Source of the DNA: a cyanobacterium PCC 7702
GTDB taxonomy: Bacteria; Cyanobacteriota; Cyanobacteriia; Cyanobacteriales; Nostocaceae
Length of the DNA: 64,000 nt
Reading direction: 5' to 3'
Assembly: GCA_000332255.1 (NCBI GenBank)
Contig: KB235926.1
Coordinates: 611,547-675,546 of the forward strand
Positions 54,454 to 64,000 of this stretch are shown here, piece after piece (positions within the stretch are counted from its first letter, which is position 1; every line of letters begins with the position of its first letter). The position numbers were made by a program, and so were the translations under genes. A model generated the notes under the pieces. The model worked only from the letters and a program-made list of their open reading frames with translations, was not told the DNA's origin and did not search any database.

Positions 54454-56424
54454 TCAAGCTTCTGTCCGCAGCTTATCCAACACGCCCCGGTCTTCTAAAG
54501 TAGAAGTATCACCTGAAACTTCTTGTCCTGCAGCTAAATTTCGCAGCAATCGCCGCATAATTTTACCCGATCGCGTCTTTGGTAAAGCATCAGTGAAACG
54601 AATTTCACCAGGACGAGCGATGGCGCCAATTTCCCTGACCACATGCTGCTTCAACTCTTCCCTTAATTCTTCACTGGGAGCGTGACTGCTTTCTAAGGTC
54701 ACAAAAGCAACAATATCTTCTCCTTTGATTTCATCCGGTTTACCGACCACAGCTGCTTCAGCTACTGCTGGGTGGGAAACCAAGGCTGATTCTATTTCCA
54801 TTGTTCCCAGACGGTGTCCGGCAACATTAATCACATCATCAACCCGTCCCATCACCCAAAAATAATTGTCTTCATCTCTTTTGGCCCCATCACCAGCAAA
54901 GTAAACATATTGCCCGTTTTTAGGGGGAATGTGTTCCCAGTAAGTGCGGCGAAAACGTTCTGGATCTCCGTAGATTGTTCGCATCATTCCAGGCCAGGGA
55001 TACCGAACAACCAGATAACCACCCTCGTTACGGCTAACACTATTACCTTCTGCATCCACTACATCAGCTAATATCCCAGGGAAGGGAACAGTAGCAGAAC
55101 CAGGTTTGGCGGGAATTGCTCCTGGTAGCGGCGTAATCATGATTCCGCCAGTTTCCGTTTGCCACCAAGTATCAACAATAGGACAGCGCTCGTTACCGAT
55201 AACCTTGTAATACCACATCCAGGCTTCCGGGTTAATTGGTTCGCCCACAGTACCTAGCAATCGTAAAGAAGAAAGATTTCGGGCTCGGGGATGGTGTTCG
55301 CCCATTTTAATAAAAGCACGAATCGCCGTCGGGGCAGTATAAAAAATCGTCACACCGTATTTTTCAATTACATCCCAGAAACAACCGGGATTGGAAGGAC
55401 GGGGTGCACCTTCATACATAACAATGGTTGCACCGTTGGAAAGAGGACCGTAGACGATGTAGCTGTGTCCCGTGATCCAACCGACATCAGCTGTACACCA
55501 ATATATATCTGTATCCTGGAGGTCAAAAATCCATTTCGTAGTGAGGTGAGTGTATAAGTTATAACCACCAGTAGTGTGGACAACACCTTTGGGCTTACCA
55601 GTACTGCCAGAAGTATACAGTATAAATAGCATGTCTTCGCTGTCCATCACTTCAGCAGGACAATCTGCAGAAACTTGCTTTTGCAGATCGTGCCACCAAA
55701 AGTCCCGTCCTGGTTGCATAGGAATATGTTCCCCGCTACGCCGGACAACCAAAACATTTTCCACGCTGGGAACTGCACCATCTGCTAAAGCTTTGTCTAC
55801 CTGTTGTTTGAGAGGAACGATCGCATCTTTGCGCCAACCACCGTCGGCGGTAACAACTAATTTGGCTTGAGCATCGATCAACCTATCTCGCAAAGCTTCA
55901 GCGCTAAAGCCGCCAAAGACAACACTGTGGGGTGCACCAATTCTAGCACAGGCTAGCATGGCAACAGCCGCTTCCGGAATCATCGGCATGTAAATCCCAA
56001 CGCGATCGCCCTTTTTCACTCCTAGTTGCTTGAGCGCATTAGCAAATTGACAAACTTCCCGATGCAGTTGCGCGTAGGTAAGAGTGCGACTGTCGCCCGG
56101 TTCTCCTTCCCAAATAATAGCAGCCTTATTTTTTCGCCACGTAGATAAATGGCGATCCAAACAATTGTAGGAGACATTAACCTTACCATTGACAAACCAC
56201 TTTGCAAAAGGAGGCTGCCAATCTAACACCTTATCCCACTTTTGGAACCAATGCAGGTGTTGTTGTGCCATTTGCGCCCAGAAATTTTCCGGATCTGCTT
56301 CCGCTTGCTTGTACAGGAGCTGATAGTCATCCCAGCTTTTAATATGGGCAGATTGGGAAAATTCCGAACTAGGGGGAAATAAACGTTTTTCTTTTAGAAT
56401 TGATTCTATAGTTACTATAGACAT
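54454..56424 (-). CDS. acs: Acetyl-CoA synthetase
   Basis: Activates acetate with ATP and CoA to acetyl-CoA. The 656 residues carry the AMP-binding P-loop-like motif [11 protein letters not shown], the WWQTETG segment, the [16 protein letters not shown] hinge, and the C-terminal [11 protein letters not shown] with the acetylatable lysine. Length is typical. The gene runs co-directionally with the TPR gene, which starts 63 bases after the acs stop. Confidence 0.96.
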   Translation of the reverse strand: MSIVTIESILKEKRLFPPSSEFSQSAHIKSWDDYQLLYKQAEADPENFWAQMAQQHLHWFQKWDKVLDWQPPFAKWFVNGKVNVSYNCLDRHLSTWRKNKAAIIWEGEPGDSRTLTYAQLHREVCQFANALKQLGVKKGDRVGIYMPMIPEAAVAMLACARIGAPHSVVFGGFSAEALRDRLIDAQAKLVVTADGGWRKDAIVPLKQQVDKALADGAVPSVENVLVVRRSGEHIPMQPGRDFWWHDLQKQVSADCPAEVMDSEDMLFILYTSGSTGKPKGVVHTTGGYNLYTHLTTKWIFDLQDTDIYWCTADVGWITGHSYIVYGPLSNGATIVMYEGAPRPSNPGCFWDVIEKYGVTIFYTAPTAIRAFIKMGEHHPRARNLSSLRLLGTVGEPINPEAWMWYYKVIGNERCPIVDTWWQTETGGIMITPLPGAIPAKPGSATVPFPGILADVVDAEGNSVSRNEGGYLVVRYPWPGMMRTIYGDPERFRRTYWEHIPPKNGQYVYFAGDGAKRDEDNYFWVMGRVDDVINVAGHRLGTMEIESALVSHPAVAEAAVVGKPDEIKGEDIVAFVTLESSHAPSEELREELKQHVVREIGAIARPGEIRFTDALPKTRSGKIMRRLLRNLAAGQEVSGDTSTLEDRGVLDKLRTEA

Positions 56425-56567
56425 AAAATATTTACAATGGTTTTGTAACTAGAAATTATTTTGCACGCATATCGACTGCATGTGTCATAATCTTTGCAAA
56501 TAAGGGTAACAATTGCAAGTTAGTACCGGTTTGCCCTTTTAAATTTAACCGGTACCGTATTTTAGCA

Positions 56568-57030
56568 TTAGAGAGTGGTCGTTTTAGCTGTAACTCTGTC
56601 TACCCACAACTTGCTCTCCCGATTCACCCAGAACTCGCGTATAAAACAACCCAAAGCAACCACACTTGCCGAAATAATTCTACCGCAGCAAGGACCAGTA
56701 CTGCGAGCAGGATTAACAGACAAGTTGGTAATGGGAGTGCTAATCAAATGAACGAGGGCGAGCGCTAAACCAATAGCCAGGAGTGCAAAATCCTTGGGAG
56801 CACGACCATCGGTGGAACCTAAAATCACAATCACAAAAACAAAAATTAGCGCAACCTCTGCAACCAAGCAAGCAGTCAAAGAATAACCTTCAGGAGAATG
56901 CACGCCAAAACCATTTGTCGCCAGCAGATTAGAACCAGAAAGTGTAAACCCTGGTTTTCCTATTGCTATTAAATAAATTAGACCTACAGCAACTATTGCT
57001 TCCAACACCAGAGCAACTATAAATTGGTAT
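56568..57030 (-). pseudogene. aqpZ: Remnant of an aquaporin Z gene
   Basis: The frame corresponds to about residue 105 onwards of Aqp[52 protein letters not shown] and the second NPA box [10 protein letters not shown]. The N-terminal half, including the first NPA box, is missing. Just after STGP the frame shifts: the family's last helix is still readable in another frame ([11 protein letters not shown]) before a stop. The ORF tail is therefore out-of-frame sequence. A functional aquaporin is excluded. Confidence 0.8.
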
Positions 57031-57050
57031 GAAAATGTTTCTTTCCGTTA

Positions 57051-57430
57051 CGTAAATAGCGAAATAAATTAGGGTAAGTATACAAAAAATAAATAAGAAA
57101 ATGATAATAATTTTATCAGAAACTTTGTCCTGATATTGAGAGTAAGAGCATTGATTTGGACATGAAACTATGTAGTAGAATAACTTCATTTACCGTTGCA
57201 TAAGGCTTGACAAAAAACTTTGTTTTTGAAATTCTCAATTTTATTAATGCAATTGCCTCTAATTTTTGCTAGTGGGATTTTCCACTAGCTTTTTGCTTGA
57301 GTTTGGCTAGCAGTATACCGTTGCACATCCTTTGCATATTGTTTGACAACTAACTTTTTATTCCCATAATTTATGTTATGTTTGAAAAGACTTTCTGCTC
57401 GAGCTGTATCTATGCATACAACTGAAGAAT
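57051..57430. other. Intergenic region with an orphan terminator
   Basis: No supported open frame. It contains a TTGACA (57207-57212) and a plus-strand terminator (57268-57294, separate entry). The next gene starts at 57431. Confidence 0.45.
57268..57294 (+). terminator. Orphan Rho-independent terminator
   Basis: GCTAGTGG (57268-57275), loop GATTTT, CCACTAGC (57282-57289), then TTTTT. The plus-strand orientation has no plus-strand gene upstream within several kilobases; the neighbours are on the minus strand. Confidence 0.7.
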
Positions 57431-58426
57431 ATGCAACCAGACATCAATCCACACAACTCATTAGTTAGCGTGATTGTACCGATTTACAATCGCTCAAAAT
57501 ATCTTAAAGAAGCAATAGCAAGTGCCCTCAATCAAACCTATAAAAATATTGAAATTATCGTGACTGATGATTGCAGCAGTGAAAATCCTCAAGCAATTGT
57601 TGCATCTTTTCAAGATCCGCGAATTCGATTTCGACGAAATGCTAAAAATTTAGGAGTAGCTCAAAATATTATCGCTGCTGTTAATGAAGGACGCGGAAAA
57701 TACATTGCCAGTTTGAACGACGATGATATCTGGAACGAGGATTTTTTAGAAAAACTTGTTCCCCACCTTGATGCTAATCCAGAATTAGTTTTGGCTTTCA
57801 GCGACCATTACATTATAGATAGCAATGGCAACATCGATTTGAAAGCAACAGAACAATGCAGTCGCCTTTGGAAGCGAAACAAGTTAAAACAAGGAATATA
57901 TCAACCTTTTTATAAAATCGGTTTGGTGTATCAAGCGATACCAAGCGCAGTGGCGGCCGTGATTCGCAAAGATGCTATCGATTGGAAAAATTTTCCACCT
58001 CAAGCCGGACCCTTTTGGGATTTATACTTGACTTATCTTGCTTGTCAAACTGGTGGTGGCGCGTACTATTATCCGCAAAGACTGAGTAAATATCGAGTAC
58101 ATCCACTTGCTGAAACAATGATTATTGGCAGTCAAGACGCTCAAGCTAAAATCAGAGGAGCAAAGGCAAGTATATTTTGTTTTCGGCAGTTTATGGAAGA
58201 CGAACACTTGCAGCAATACCGCGACTATTTCCGAAAAAAGTGGTTGCATGCACGCACAACTTTGGGAATCGGACTGCTCAAAACCGAACAGGTACTAAAA
58301 GCGCGATCGCTGCTTTTGCATACCTTCAGTCAACAAAAATTTAACCTCAGAACCCTAATAGCATTAATATTAAGTTACATACCCCAATCTGTGACGCGAA
58401 AATTGCTATTAAGCGCCAGATCCTAG
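57431..58426 (+). CDS. Family 2 glycosyltransferase
   Basis: A GT-A enzyme of 331 residues. N-terminal [18 protein letters not shown] and IVTDDCSS bind the nucleotide sugar, and ASLNDDDIW is the metal-binding D-x-D-like motif. The product has no transmembrane segments. It resembles those acting on polysaccharides or glycans; the acceptor is unknown. It ends four bases into the convergent moaC. Confidence 0.87.
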   Translation: MQPDINPHNSLVSVIVPIYNRSKYLKEAIASALNQTYKNIEIIVTDDCSSENPQAIVASFQDPRIRFRRNAKNLGVAQNIIAAVNEGRGKYIASLNDDDIWNEDFLEKLVPHLDANPELVLAFSDHYIIDSNGNIDLKATEQCSRLWKRNKLKQGIYQPFYKIGLVYQAIPSAVAAVIRKDAIDWKNFPPQAGPFWDLYLTYLACQTGGGAYYYPQRLSKYRVHPLAETMIIGSQDAQAKIRGAKASIFCFRQFMEDEHLQQYRDYFRKKWLHARTTLGIGLLKTEQVLKARSLLLHTFSQQKFNLRTLIALILSYIPQSVTRKLLLSARS

Positions 58427-58923
58427 GTGCAAAAATAGTCTCCTGATTTTCCCCCAGTTTTGCTTATCAATTGAATGCATTCAATTTGCATTGACTTTTG
58501 CAAAGCTTTGGCCATATCGTATAAAGTTAAAGCTGCCACAGCCACAGCGGTTAAAGCTTCCATTTCTACACCAGTTTCAGCCTTAGTTTTCACTGTCGCT
58601 TGAATTTGGTAACCGGGAAGTAAAGGATCGGGTAGGACAAGCACTTCTATTTTCTGTAGCGGTAAAGAATGGCAAAGAGGAATTAAATTAGCCGTTTGTT
58701 TAGCCGCCATAATTCCTGCTAGTCTTGCAGTTGCCAGAACGTCACCTTTAGGAGTATTTCCAGCTTGAATAGCTGCAAAGGTTTCTGGTAACATGCGCAC
58801 CCTACCAGCAGCTACCGCTTCCCGGAGAGTTGGTACTTTTGCAGATACGTCCACCATTTGCGCTTGTCCCTCACTATCTAAATGAGAGAGGGGAAATGAA
58901 AATTGAGAATTTTCTTGTGTCAT
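58423..58923 (-). CDS. moaC: Cyclic pyranopterin monophosphate synthase
   Basis: Converts the 3',8-cyclo-GTP product of MoaA into cPMP in molybdenum-cofactor synthesis. The 166 residues show [18 protein letters not shown] near the N-terminus, [11 protein letters not shown] and [19 protein letters not shown], with the active-site K/H set preserved. Length is typical for the family. It stands alone; moaA is not in the window. Confidence 0.94.
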   Translation of the reverse strand: MTQENSQFSFPLSHLDSEGQAQMVDVSAKVPTLREAVAAGRVRMLPETFAAIQAGNTPKGDVLATARLAGIMAAKQTANLIPLCHSLPLQKIEVLVLPDPLLPGYQIQATVKTKAETGVEMEALTAVAVAALTLYDMAKALQKSMQIECIQLISKTGGKSGDYFCT

Positions 58924-58963
58924 TGGGTAATGATGTGTTAAGATAGAGTCTCGTGATCGATAA

Positions 58964-59037
58964 GGGCGTGTAGCTCAGTGGACTAGAGCACGTGGCTACG
59001 GACCACGGTGTCGGGGGTTCGAATCCCTCCTCGCCCG
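58964..59037 (+). tRNA. trnR-ACG: tRNA-Arg (ACG)
   Basis: A 74-base cloverleaf. The acceptor GGGCGTG (58964-58970) pairs with CTCGCCC, with a T-T mismatch at pair 6. The anticodon stem CGTGG/CCACG encloses CTACGGA, giving ACG. The T arm is GGGGG-TTCGAAT-CCCTC. The discriminator is G and CCA is not encoded. Confidence 0.95.
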
Positions 59038-59145
59038 TTAGGGACAAAAAGCAATCTTCGCAGCAGTAACTGTAAATTGTAGCATTCGCTTGGCTGTAAT
59101 GCTATAAATCTCAGGAATCTACCCAAGCTATCTCCCGCGATCGCT

Positions 59146-60342
59146 ATGAAACTAAGTTTGTGCATGATTGTTAAAGATGAAGAACGAACATTACCCAAAT
59201 GTTTGAGCAGCGTCAAAAATGTGGTAGATGAAATGGTAGTTGTAGATACCGGTTCCCGCGATCGCACCCCTTACATAGCTCAGAAATTTGGAGCGCGAGT
59301 ATACCATTTTCAATGGTGCAATGACTTTAGTGCTGCCAGAAATGCAGCTTTAAAATACGTTACCGGGGAGTGGATCCTGGTTTTAGATGCTGATGAAACC
59401 CTGACGCAGAAAATAGTACCTCAGTTAAAACAAGCAATTAACACACTAGACGAATATCTGCTCATCAACCTGGTTCGACAAGAAGTAGGTGCGGCGCAAT
59501 CTCCCTACTCCATGGTGTCTCGCCTGTTTCGCAACCATCCCCAAATTTGCTTTTCCCGCCCATACCACGCCCTAGTAGATGATAGCATCAGCGAAATTCT
59601 CCGCCAAGAACCCCACTGGCAAGTAGGTTATCTATCAGGTACGGCAATCCTGCACTACGGCTATCAAAAAGATATTATCACCCAAAACAACAAATACGCC
59701 AAAGCCCAAAAGGCAATGGAAGAATTTCTCGCAGCTCATCCCGGCGATCCCTACGTTTGCAGTAAGTTAGGTGCTCTATACGTAGAAATTGGAAAGATAA
59801 CCGAAGGAGTGGACTTACTAACCAAAGGAGTTGCAGCTGCTCAACAAAACTACGAAATCTTATACGAACTTTACTATCACTTAGGCATTGCCTACAGTCG
59901 TTTGCAAAATCCCAAACAGGCTATTATTTACTATCAAGCTGCCATTAAATTACCCATTTACCCGCTGCTGAAACTAGGAGCATACAACAATCTGGGTAAT
60001 TTGCTCAAAGACAGTGGCGATCTCAAAGGCGCAAAGACGTGTTACGAAACAGCTTTGAAAATAGATCCGAATTTTGCCACAGGACATTACAATCTAGGCA
60101 TGACTCTCAAAGCAATGGGTCTATTAACAGAAGCGATCGCATCGTACCAAAAAGCAATAGCCTTGAACCCAAACAACGCAGAAGCTTATCAAAACTTAGG
60201 AGTAGTACTGCTAAAAGTTGGTCGCCAACAGGACAGTTTATTAGCCTTTCGCCAAGCGATCGCCTTGCATGAAAAACACAACCCCGAAGAAGCACGACGA
60301 TTGCGTCAAGGATTGCAAGAAATCGGATTACTGCAGGACTAA
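59146..60342 (+). CDS. Family 2 glycosyltransferase with TPR domain
   Basis: The N-terminal ~200 residues are a GT2 domain (SLCMIVKDEERTLPKCLSS, VVVDTGSRDRT, WILVLDADETL with the D-x-D site), and the C-terminal ~190 residues are TPRs (YNNLGNLLKDSGDLKGAKTCYETAL and repeats). Fusions of this kind are known in cyanobacteria and are thought to glycosylate proteins or surface polymers. No substrate can be assigned. It lies about 100 bases behind tRNA-Arg. Confidence 0.87.
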   Translation: MKLSLCMIVKDEERTLPKCLSSVKNVVDEMVVVDTGSRDRTPYIAQKFGARVYHFQWCNDFSAARNAALKYVTGEWILVLDADETLTQKIVPQLKQAINTLDEYLLINLVRQEVGAAQSPYSMVSRLFRNHPQICFSRPYHALVDDSISEILRQEPHWQVGYLSGTAILHYGYQKDIITQNNKYAKAQKAMEEFLAAHPGDPYVCSKLGALYVEIGKITEGVDLLTKGVAAAQQNYEILYELYYHLGIAYSRLQNPKQAIIYYQAAIKLPIYPLLKLGAYNNLGNLLKDSGDLKGAKTCYETALKIDPNFATGHYNLGMTLKAMGLLTEAIASYQKAIALNPNNAEAYQNLGVVLLKVGRQQDSLLAFRQAIALHEKHNPEEARRLRQGLQEIGLLQD

Positions 60343-60372
60343 GCGCTTGCTCGCACTCTGAGCGCGATCGCT

Positions 60373-60588
60373 CTAGGAAACAAGAAAAAAAGCCACAGCT
60401 ATCACACTGCAAATCAAAGCAAAAATAACAGCATGTTCCACTTTACTGCTAATAATACCTACAGCTGTTGATACAGCAATAACAATAACAAATGAAGACA
60501 CCTTGATTATATTTTCAGATCGCCAATCAATCAACGTATCGTCAACAGCCGTTGCCGTGATATTTATCAAAGCTTGTTGCCAATGCAT
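60373..60588 (-). CDS. Small hypothetical membrane protein
   Basis: From ATG 60588 (MHWQQALINITATAVDD), 71 residues with a hydrophilic first half and two hydrophobic segments (VSSFVIVIAVSTAVGIIS; VIFALICSVIAVAFFLVS). No family recognised. It is co-directional with the BON lipoprotein gene upstream. Confidence 0.45.
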   Translation of the reverse strand: MHWQQALINITATAVDDTLIDWRSENIIKVSSFVIVIAVSTAVGIISSKVEHAVIFALICSVIAVAFFLVS

Positions 60589-60659
60589 AGTTCTTGAAAT
60601 CCTAGGGTAATTCAACAGTCAAGCAGAAGTTTCTACTTGACCGGTTGCACTCAACTAAG

Positions 60660-61133
60660 TCAGCGTGGCGTTGGTTGAGCTACTGTAGCTTTGACAACCA
60701 CATTTTTAACACCCTTGATTTCCTTAGCCAAAGGAGCAATCTTATTTAGCTCCTGCTGATTGGTCACGGTTCCTCCAACAGTAACGGTACCATCTTTAGT
60801 AGCTGCAACTGTTAAACTACTTCTGGGAATATTCGCCTCTAGTTTCGAACGCACTTCGCTGGCAATATCGCCCTGCGCTCTATTTGCACTGCTACCGCTA
60901 TTAAGTGCATCATTACGCTGTTCGCGAGCGCGAATATCCTGATTGAGCTGTCTTCTGCGCAATTCGCTTTGAGCATCTTGTTGCGCAGCTTTGGTTTCTC
61001 CAGCACTAGGTACTTCAGTATTAGCTACATTGGCATTATTAGGTGCTGTCTCGCTGGTTCTGGAAGGATTATTGGTACAAGCAGCAGTCAAGACTAAAAG
61101 ACTGCTAATCAACAAGAAAGATAACTTTTTCAT
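60660..61133 (-). CDS. BON-domain lipoprotein
   Basis: The 157 residues from ATG 61133 start with a lipoprotein signal (MKKLSFLLISSLLVLTAAC; lipobox TAAC). An Ala/Asn/Gln-rich linker follows, then one BON domain (about 90-155) with VRSKLEANIPRSSLTVAAT, GTVTVGGTVTNQQELNK and GVKNVVVKA. BON domains bind membranes or phospholipids; OsmY-type relatives act in stress. It is co-directional with the stress-protein pseudogene upstream, 44 bases away. Confidence 0.8.
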   Translation of the reverse strand: MKKLSFLLISSLLVLTAACTNNPSRTSETAPNNANVANTEVPSAGETKAAQQDAQSELRRRQLNQDIRAREQRNDALNSGSSANRAQGDIASEVRSKLEANIPRSSLTVAATKDGTVTVGGTVTNQQELNKIAPLAKEIKGVKNVVVKATVAQPTPR

Positions 61134-61176
61134 CGGTCGCATCATTTGTACTCACGTGGAACTGAAATGTTTGTAA

Positions 61177-62694
61177 TTAGATAGTTTCGTTTCGACGATC
61201 GACAATGGTGACCTTGGCGTCTTCTTGAGTGACCTGACGTACCCGAGCGTCAAAAATATCGAAATCTTCAATACCCCAGCGCTTCAAAATAGCTTCTGCA
61301 CGACGAATTTGCTCATCGGTACCATTGACCGCAACTAAATAATCGCCTTTGTGGAAGCGATCGCTGTAAACTCGCGCTCGATTTTCGGGAATACCCAAAC
61401 CGACCAGCGCTCCGACTAAACTTCCAGCAGCTGCACCAGCTGCACCACCGGTAACGGTTGTTGCCAAAGCAGTAGCTATAGCACCACCTGCTATTACCGG
61501 TCCTACTCCTGGAATAGCTAAAGTTCCCAAACCAACCAACAAACCTCCTAAACCGCCTAGCGCTGCACCTGTTACCGCTCCAGCTTTTGCACCTTCATCC
61601 GCTTGATTGCCAACACCCACATTTCTATCTACACCAGCAATCTGGTCGCTATCATTACCATGCTTGCCAATTAAAGAAACTTGGTCCATCGGAAAACCCG
61701 CATCCCGCAGTTCGCTCAGCGCTGCTTCTACACCTCGACGATGAGAAAACGCACCTACAGCTGTTTTTGTTGTGTGGGATGTTGACGTTGACACTGCTAT
61801 TGGATCGTAAACTTCCCAACCTTGAATTCCGTGACCGCTCAAAATTGCAGCAGCACGGTCGATATCTGCGTCTTTACCTCTGACAGCTACCACATAATCG
61901 CCGTGGTGGATGCGTTCGTTGTAGAAGTGGAAACGATGCTGTTGCAACCCTAAGTTCAAATCCTCCAGGCGATCGCCTACAATCACACCAGGAAACACTT
62001 TTTGTCGTACATCAGCAGAAGACCTGTGAATCAAACAAATCTGGTTGAGAGGAAAACCATTTGCTCGCAGCTGAGCAATTGCTGCTTGTACATCCTCCCA
62101 GCGGGAGAAATAACCGATGGCGTATCTGGTAGCAATACCATCGCCGCGACTTGGTGCATCGTAAACATCTAACTCTTCAATTCCTCGACGTCTGAGAATT
62201 TCTTCTGCTGTGGCAATTTCCGTCTCGGTACCATCTACCATAACCAAGTAGTGTCCTCGCCTTACCCTTTCGTTGTAAATTCTCGCTCGCTCTTCGGGAA
62301 TTCCCAAACCAATCAAAGCTCCCAGGAAACCACCAGCTACTGCTCCAAATTCCAGCTCCTGCTAAAGTTGTAGCTAAAGCCGTTGCAGCTGCTCCAGCGA
62401 GCATGATCGGTCCGATTCCAGGAATAGCTAAAGTACCCAGACCAATCAACAAACCGGTTAATCCCCCTAAAACTCCCCCAGAAGCAGCTCCTACAGCACT
62501 ACTTTCATCAGCTTTATTGCCAATACGCTCTGTTACTTCAGCTCCAGCAATTTCATCTTCCCCCTCTGCGTTGCGCAGCACTACAGATACTCTGTCCATG
62601 GGAAAACCAGTATCTCTCAATTCTTGTAGAGCTGCTTCTGCATCGCGGCGACTGGAAAAAACCCCACCGCGCGTCTGTTTATGTTTACAACCAT
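61177..62694 (-). pseudogene. Frameshifted Gly-zipper general-stress protein gene
   Basis: Three frames join into one product of about 500 residues. The start is ATG 62694 (MVVNINRRAVG). A shift lies near 62660, in a GGGG-TTTTTT run, into FSSRRDAEAAL...GFPMDRVS. A second, one extra base near 62349 (ATTTGG for ATTGG), restores GGFLGALIGLGIPE. The protein has two modules of stress domain (GFPMDxVS), Gly/Ala-rich zipper (GLGTLAIPG, ALATT) and GLGIPExRAR...IEE region, separated by a related degenerate unit (GYFSRWEDVQAAI). Either the gene is dying or the homopolymer read is wrong. Confidence 0.75.
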
Positions 62695-62955
62695 ACCTGA
62701 CCTACTGTTTCCAAAATTACTTTTATGTGCAAAAATATTGCAGCTACCTGCCTAATTATTTACTCATTTATTGATTGATAATTCCTCGCTCAACGGACAT
62801 AATCTGTATCTGTCAAAAGAAGAAATATTATCTATCTCAAAAGAAAGAGACGAATATTTTTATAAAAATAAAAAAAATAGGGTAAATTTTTGTATCTCCC
62901 AAACTTTGGTTTAAAAAACCCTATTCGGCTTTCAGTTTTTTTAATACCGCATCCT

Positions 62956-63849
62956 CTAGAATTTACTCTTTTCCGCTTCTTGTTGCGCCGCCTTGCTATA
63001 CTGTTGATACAACTTAGTCCGAATTTGAGCTTCTTTGTAACGAATATTTTGAGGCGATACTTGACTCATCAAATCTGAAGCTCTTTGCCAGTTTGCAGCT
63101 ATTTCTAACCATTGAGTTGCACTTTTAGCTGTTTTTCCAGCAGCAGCAGCTTGATTAGCAATTCGTACAGCTTCTAAAAAGATATCGTCTTTTAGCAAAT
63201 TAGAACTAGGAGATATAGCTTGCGAAGAATATTGTTTTTTTGGTAATACTTTAGGAGATATAGCTTGCGAAGAACCTTGTTTTTTCGGTAATACTTGATG
63301 CCAGGAAAATCTTGGGTAAATAAAAACGTAACCAGCCGAGATTGTTAAAAGTAAAAACAAGCCCAAACTCAGAGGGGGAAAAAATCTTTTTTCAGCTGAT
63401 TTGTGGTAATAATTGTTATTAATTAATATCGGACGATTTTTGGCTAATTCTATTTTTTTGTCTTGAAAATCTTTCAGCAATTGGTGCAAAAGGCTAGGTT
63501 GTTTTAATATAATCTTCTCAGACCACAAAAGCTGATTTTCTGGATCGCGGTTAATTTCATCTAGCCATAACAATTGCTGTTCGCGCACGATACGACTGTT
63601 GATTTTAACTGTGCGAATATTGCGAGGTGCAATGGACTCTAGAATTTCCCGCACTTGATTTACTAAAGTAGTTCGTTCTAGTTGATCTATAGTCTGGGCT
63701 TCACAAAGAAGTTGCAAAACACCATCTTCAAACACAGCTCTAGTCCTCACACCAGAACGGGCTAATCTTTCATTCAAGATTTGAATAATGGCAGCAACGC
63801 TACCGCGACGTGCCTGCCAAGTGATATCATTTGTTCTGTTAACTATCAT
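62956..63849 (-). CDS. Conserved cyanobacterial membrane protein with 15-residue repeat
   Basis: The 297 residues have an N-terminal soluble domain (RGSVAAIIQILNERLARSG; VREILESIAPRNIRTVKINSRIVREQQLLW; INRDPENQLLWSE), a membrane segment near 158-176 (LSLGLFLLLTISAGYVFIY), and an extracytoplasmic helical C-terminal domain (FLEAVRIANQAAAAGKTAKSATQWLEIAANWQRASDLM). A 15-residue duplication (KVLPKKQ-x-SSQAISP) lies just behind the membrane segment. Homologues occur in other Nostocales, to my memory; function is unknown. Confidence 0.7.
   Translation of the reverse strand: MIVNRTNDITWQARRGSVAAIIQILNERLARSGVRTRAVFEDGVLQLLCEAQTIDQLERTTLVNQVREILESIAPRNIRTVKINSRIVREQQLLWLDEINRDPENQLLWSEKIILKQPSLLHQLLKDFQDKKIELAKNRPILINNNYYHKSAEKRFFPPLSLGLFLLLTISAGYVFIYPRFSWHQVLPKKQGSSQAISPKVLPKKQYSSQAISPSSNLLKDDIFLEAVRIANQAAAAGKTAKSATQWLEIAANWQRASDLMSQVSPQNIRYKEAQIRTKLYQQYSKAAQQEAEKSKF
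63207..63296 (-). repeat. Tandem 45-base duplication within the membrane protein gene
   Basis: Copies 63207-63251 and 63252-63296 are nearly identical and in frame, encoding the 15-residue repeat. The few differences show it is a recent slippage-type duplication. Confidence 0.75.
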
Positions 63850-64000
63850 TGGTAATTTGACAATCGTAATTCAACCTTGGTTAGTTAAAAGATGAATAAA
63901 GATTTTTTTAGGCTCGTGCTGGATGCAATCAAGCCTGTTCACGATTGTATGAGTAAAATATTATCTTGCCAATAAAGTTTTTTGCCGAAATAGCGGAGAA

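Noticed and set aside
58964-59037. T-T mismatch in the tRNA-Arg acceptor stem as a sign of a pseudogene
   Set aside because: Other cyanobacterial and plastid tRNA-Arg(ACG) genes, as I recall, also have a mismatch here, and the rest of the cloverleaf is intact.
1-64000. Many GCGATCGC octamers as candidate regulatory sites
   Set aside because: They are HIP1 sites, highly repeated in most cyanobacterial genomes, found in genes and spacers alike and not tied to particular promoters.

Overview
This window is chromosomal DNA of a filamentous, very probably heterocyst-forming cyanobacterium (Nostocales-type). Support: the octamer GCGATCGC (HIP1) recurs throughout; there are cyanobacterial or plastid-lineage families (Ycf20, Ycf66, CAAD, DUF2996, DUF3082, DUF3181, DUF3326); a Cph1-type phytochrome sits beside its Rcp1 response regulator; a fraC-fraD-fraE filament-integrity operon is present; and one recombinase resembles the heterocyst excisases XisA/XisC. 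The genus cannot be fixed from sequence reading alone.

Layout. 1-0.7 kb: the end of an IS transposase beside a decayed DUF4142 gene. 1-11 kb: lipid A (lpxD), small heat-shock protein, a degenerate STAND-like membrane protein, an HdrB-like CCG protein, fatty-acid synthesis (acpP, fabF) and transketolase. 11-19 kb: small conserved proteins, a MoaD-like gene with threonine synthase, tRNA-Gln, and ycf20-glycerate kinase. 19-29 kb: a lipoprotein, a GT39 glycosyltransferase, a light-signalling cluster (phytochrome, Rcp1, receiver-GAF-kinase), an alpha/beta hydrolase, and a Ser/Thr kinase fused to a Ycf66-like membrane domain followed by a free Ycf66 gene. 29-37 kb: aconitase B, a ferredoxin, a 57-residue gene plus DUF3326, a CPBP protease, purN, an orphan sugar-ABC permease and a pentapeptide-repeat protein. 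37.5-40 kb: fraCDE on the minus strand. 40-48 kb: a tandem CobO-like protein, CAAD, a HAD pseudogene, an RCK-pore-RCK potassium channel, and rsmA-ispE-DUF3082. 48-51 kb: a peptidase-co-occurring-domain gene and a PAS histidine kinase. 51-54 kb: a compact parA / ribbon-helix-helix / XisA-type recombinase operon. 54-64 kb: TPR protein, acs, an aqpZ remnant, glycosyltransferases, moaC, tRNA-Arg, a BON lipoprotein, a frameshifted stress-protein gene and a membrane protein.

The most unusual locus is 51.3-53.7 kb: a plasmid-style partition pair apparently co-transcribed with an XisA-family recombinase and preceded by six contiguous 8-bp iterons. Other notable points are the kinase-Ycf66 fusion, the phytochrome in which the residue after the chromophore cysteine is Cys instead of the usual His, and four decaying genes (DUF4142, HAD phosphatase, aqpZ, stress protein). 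These lesions suggest ongoing gene erosion, although single-base frameshifts could also be assembly errors. No CRISPR array, rRNA operon or prophage was seen.
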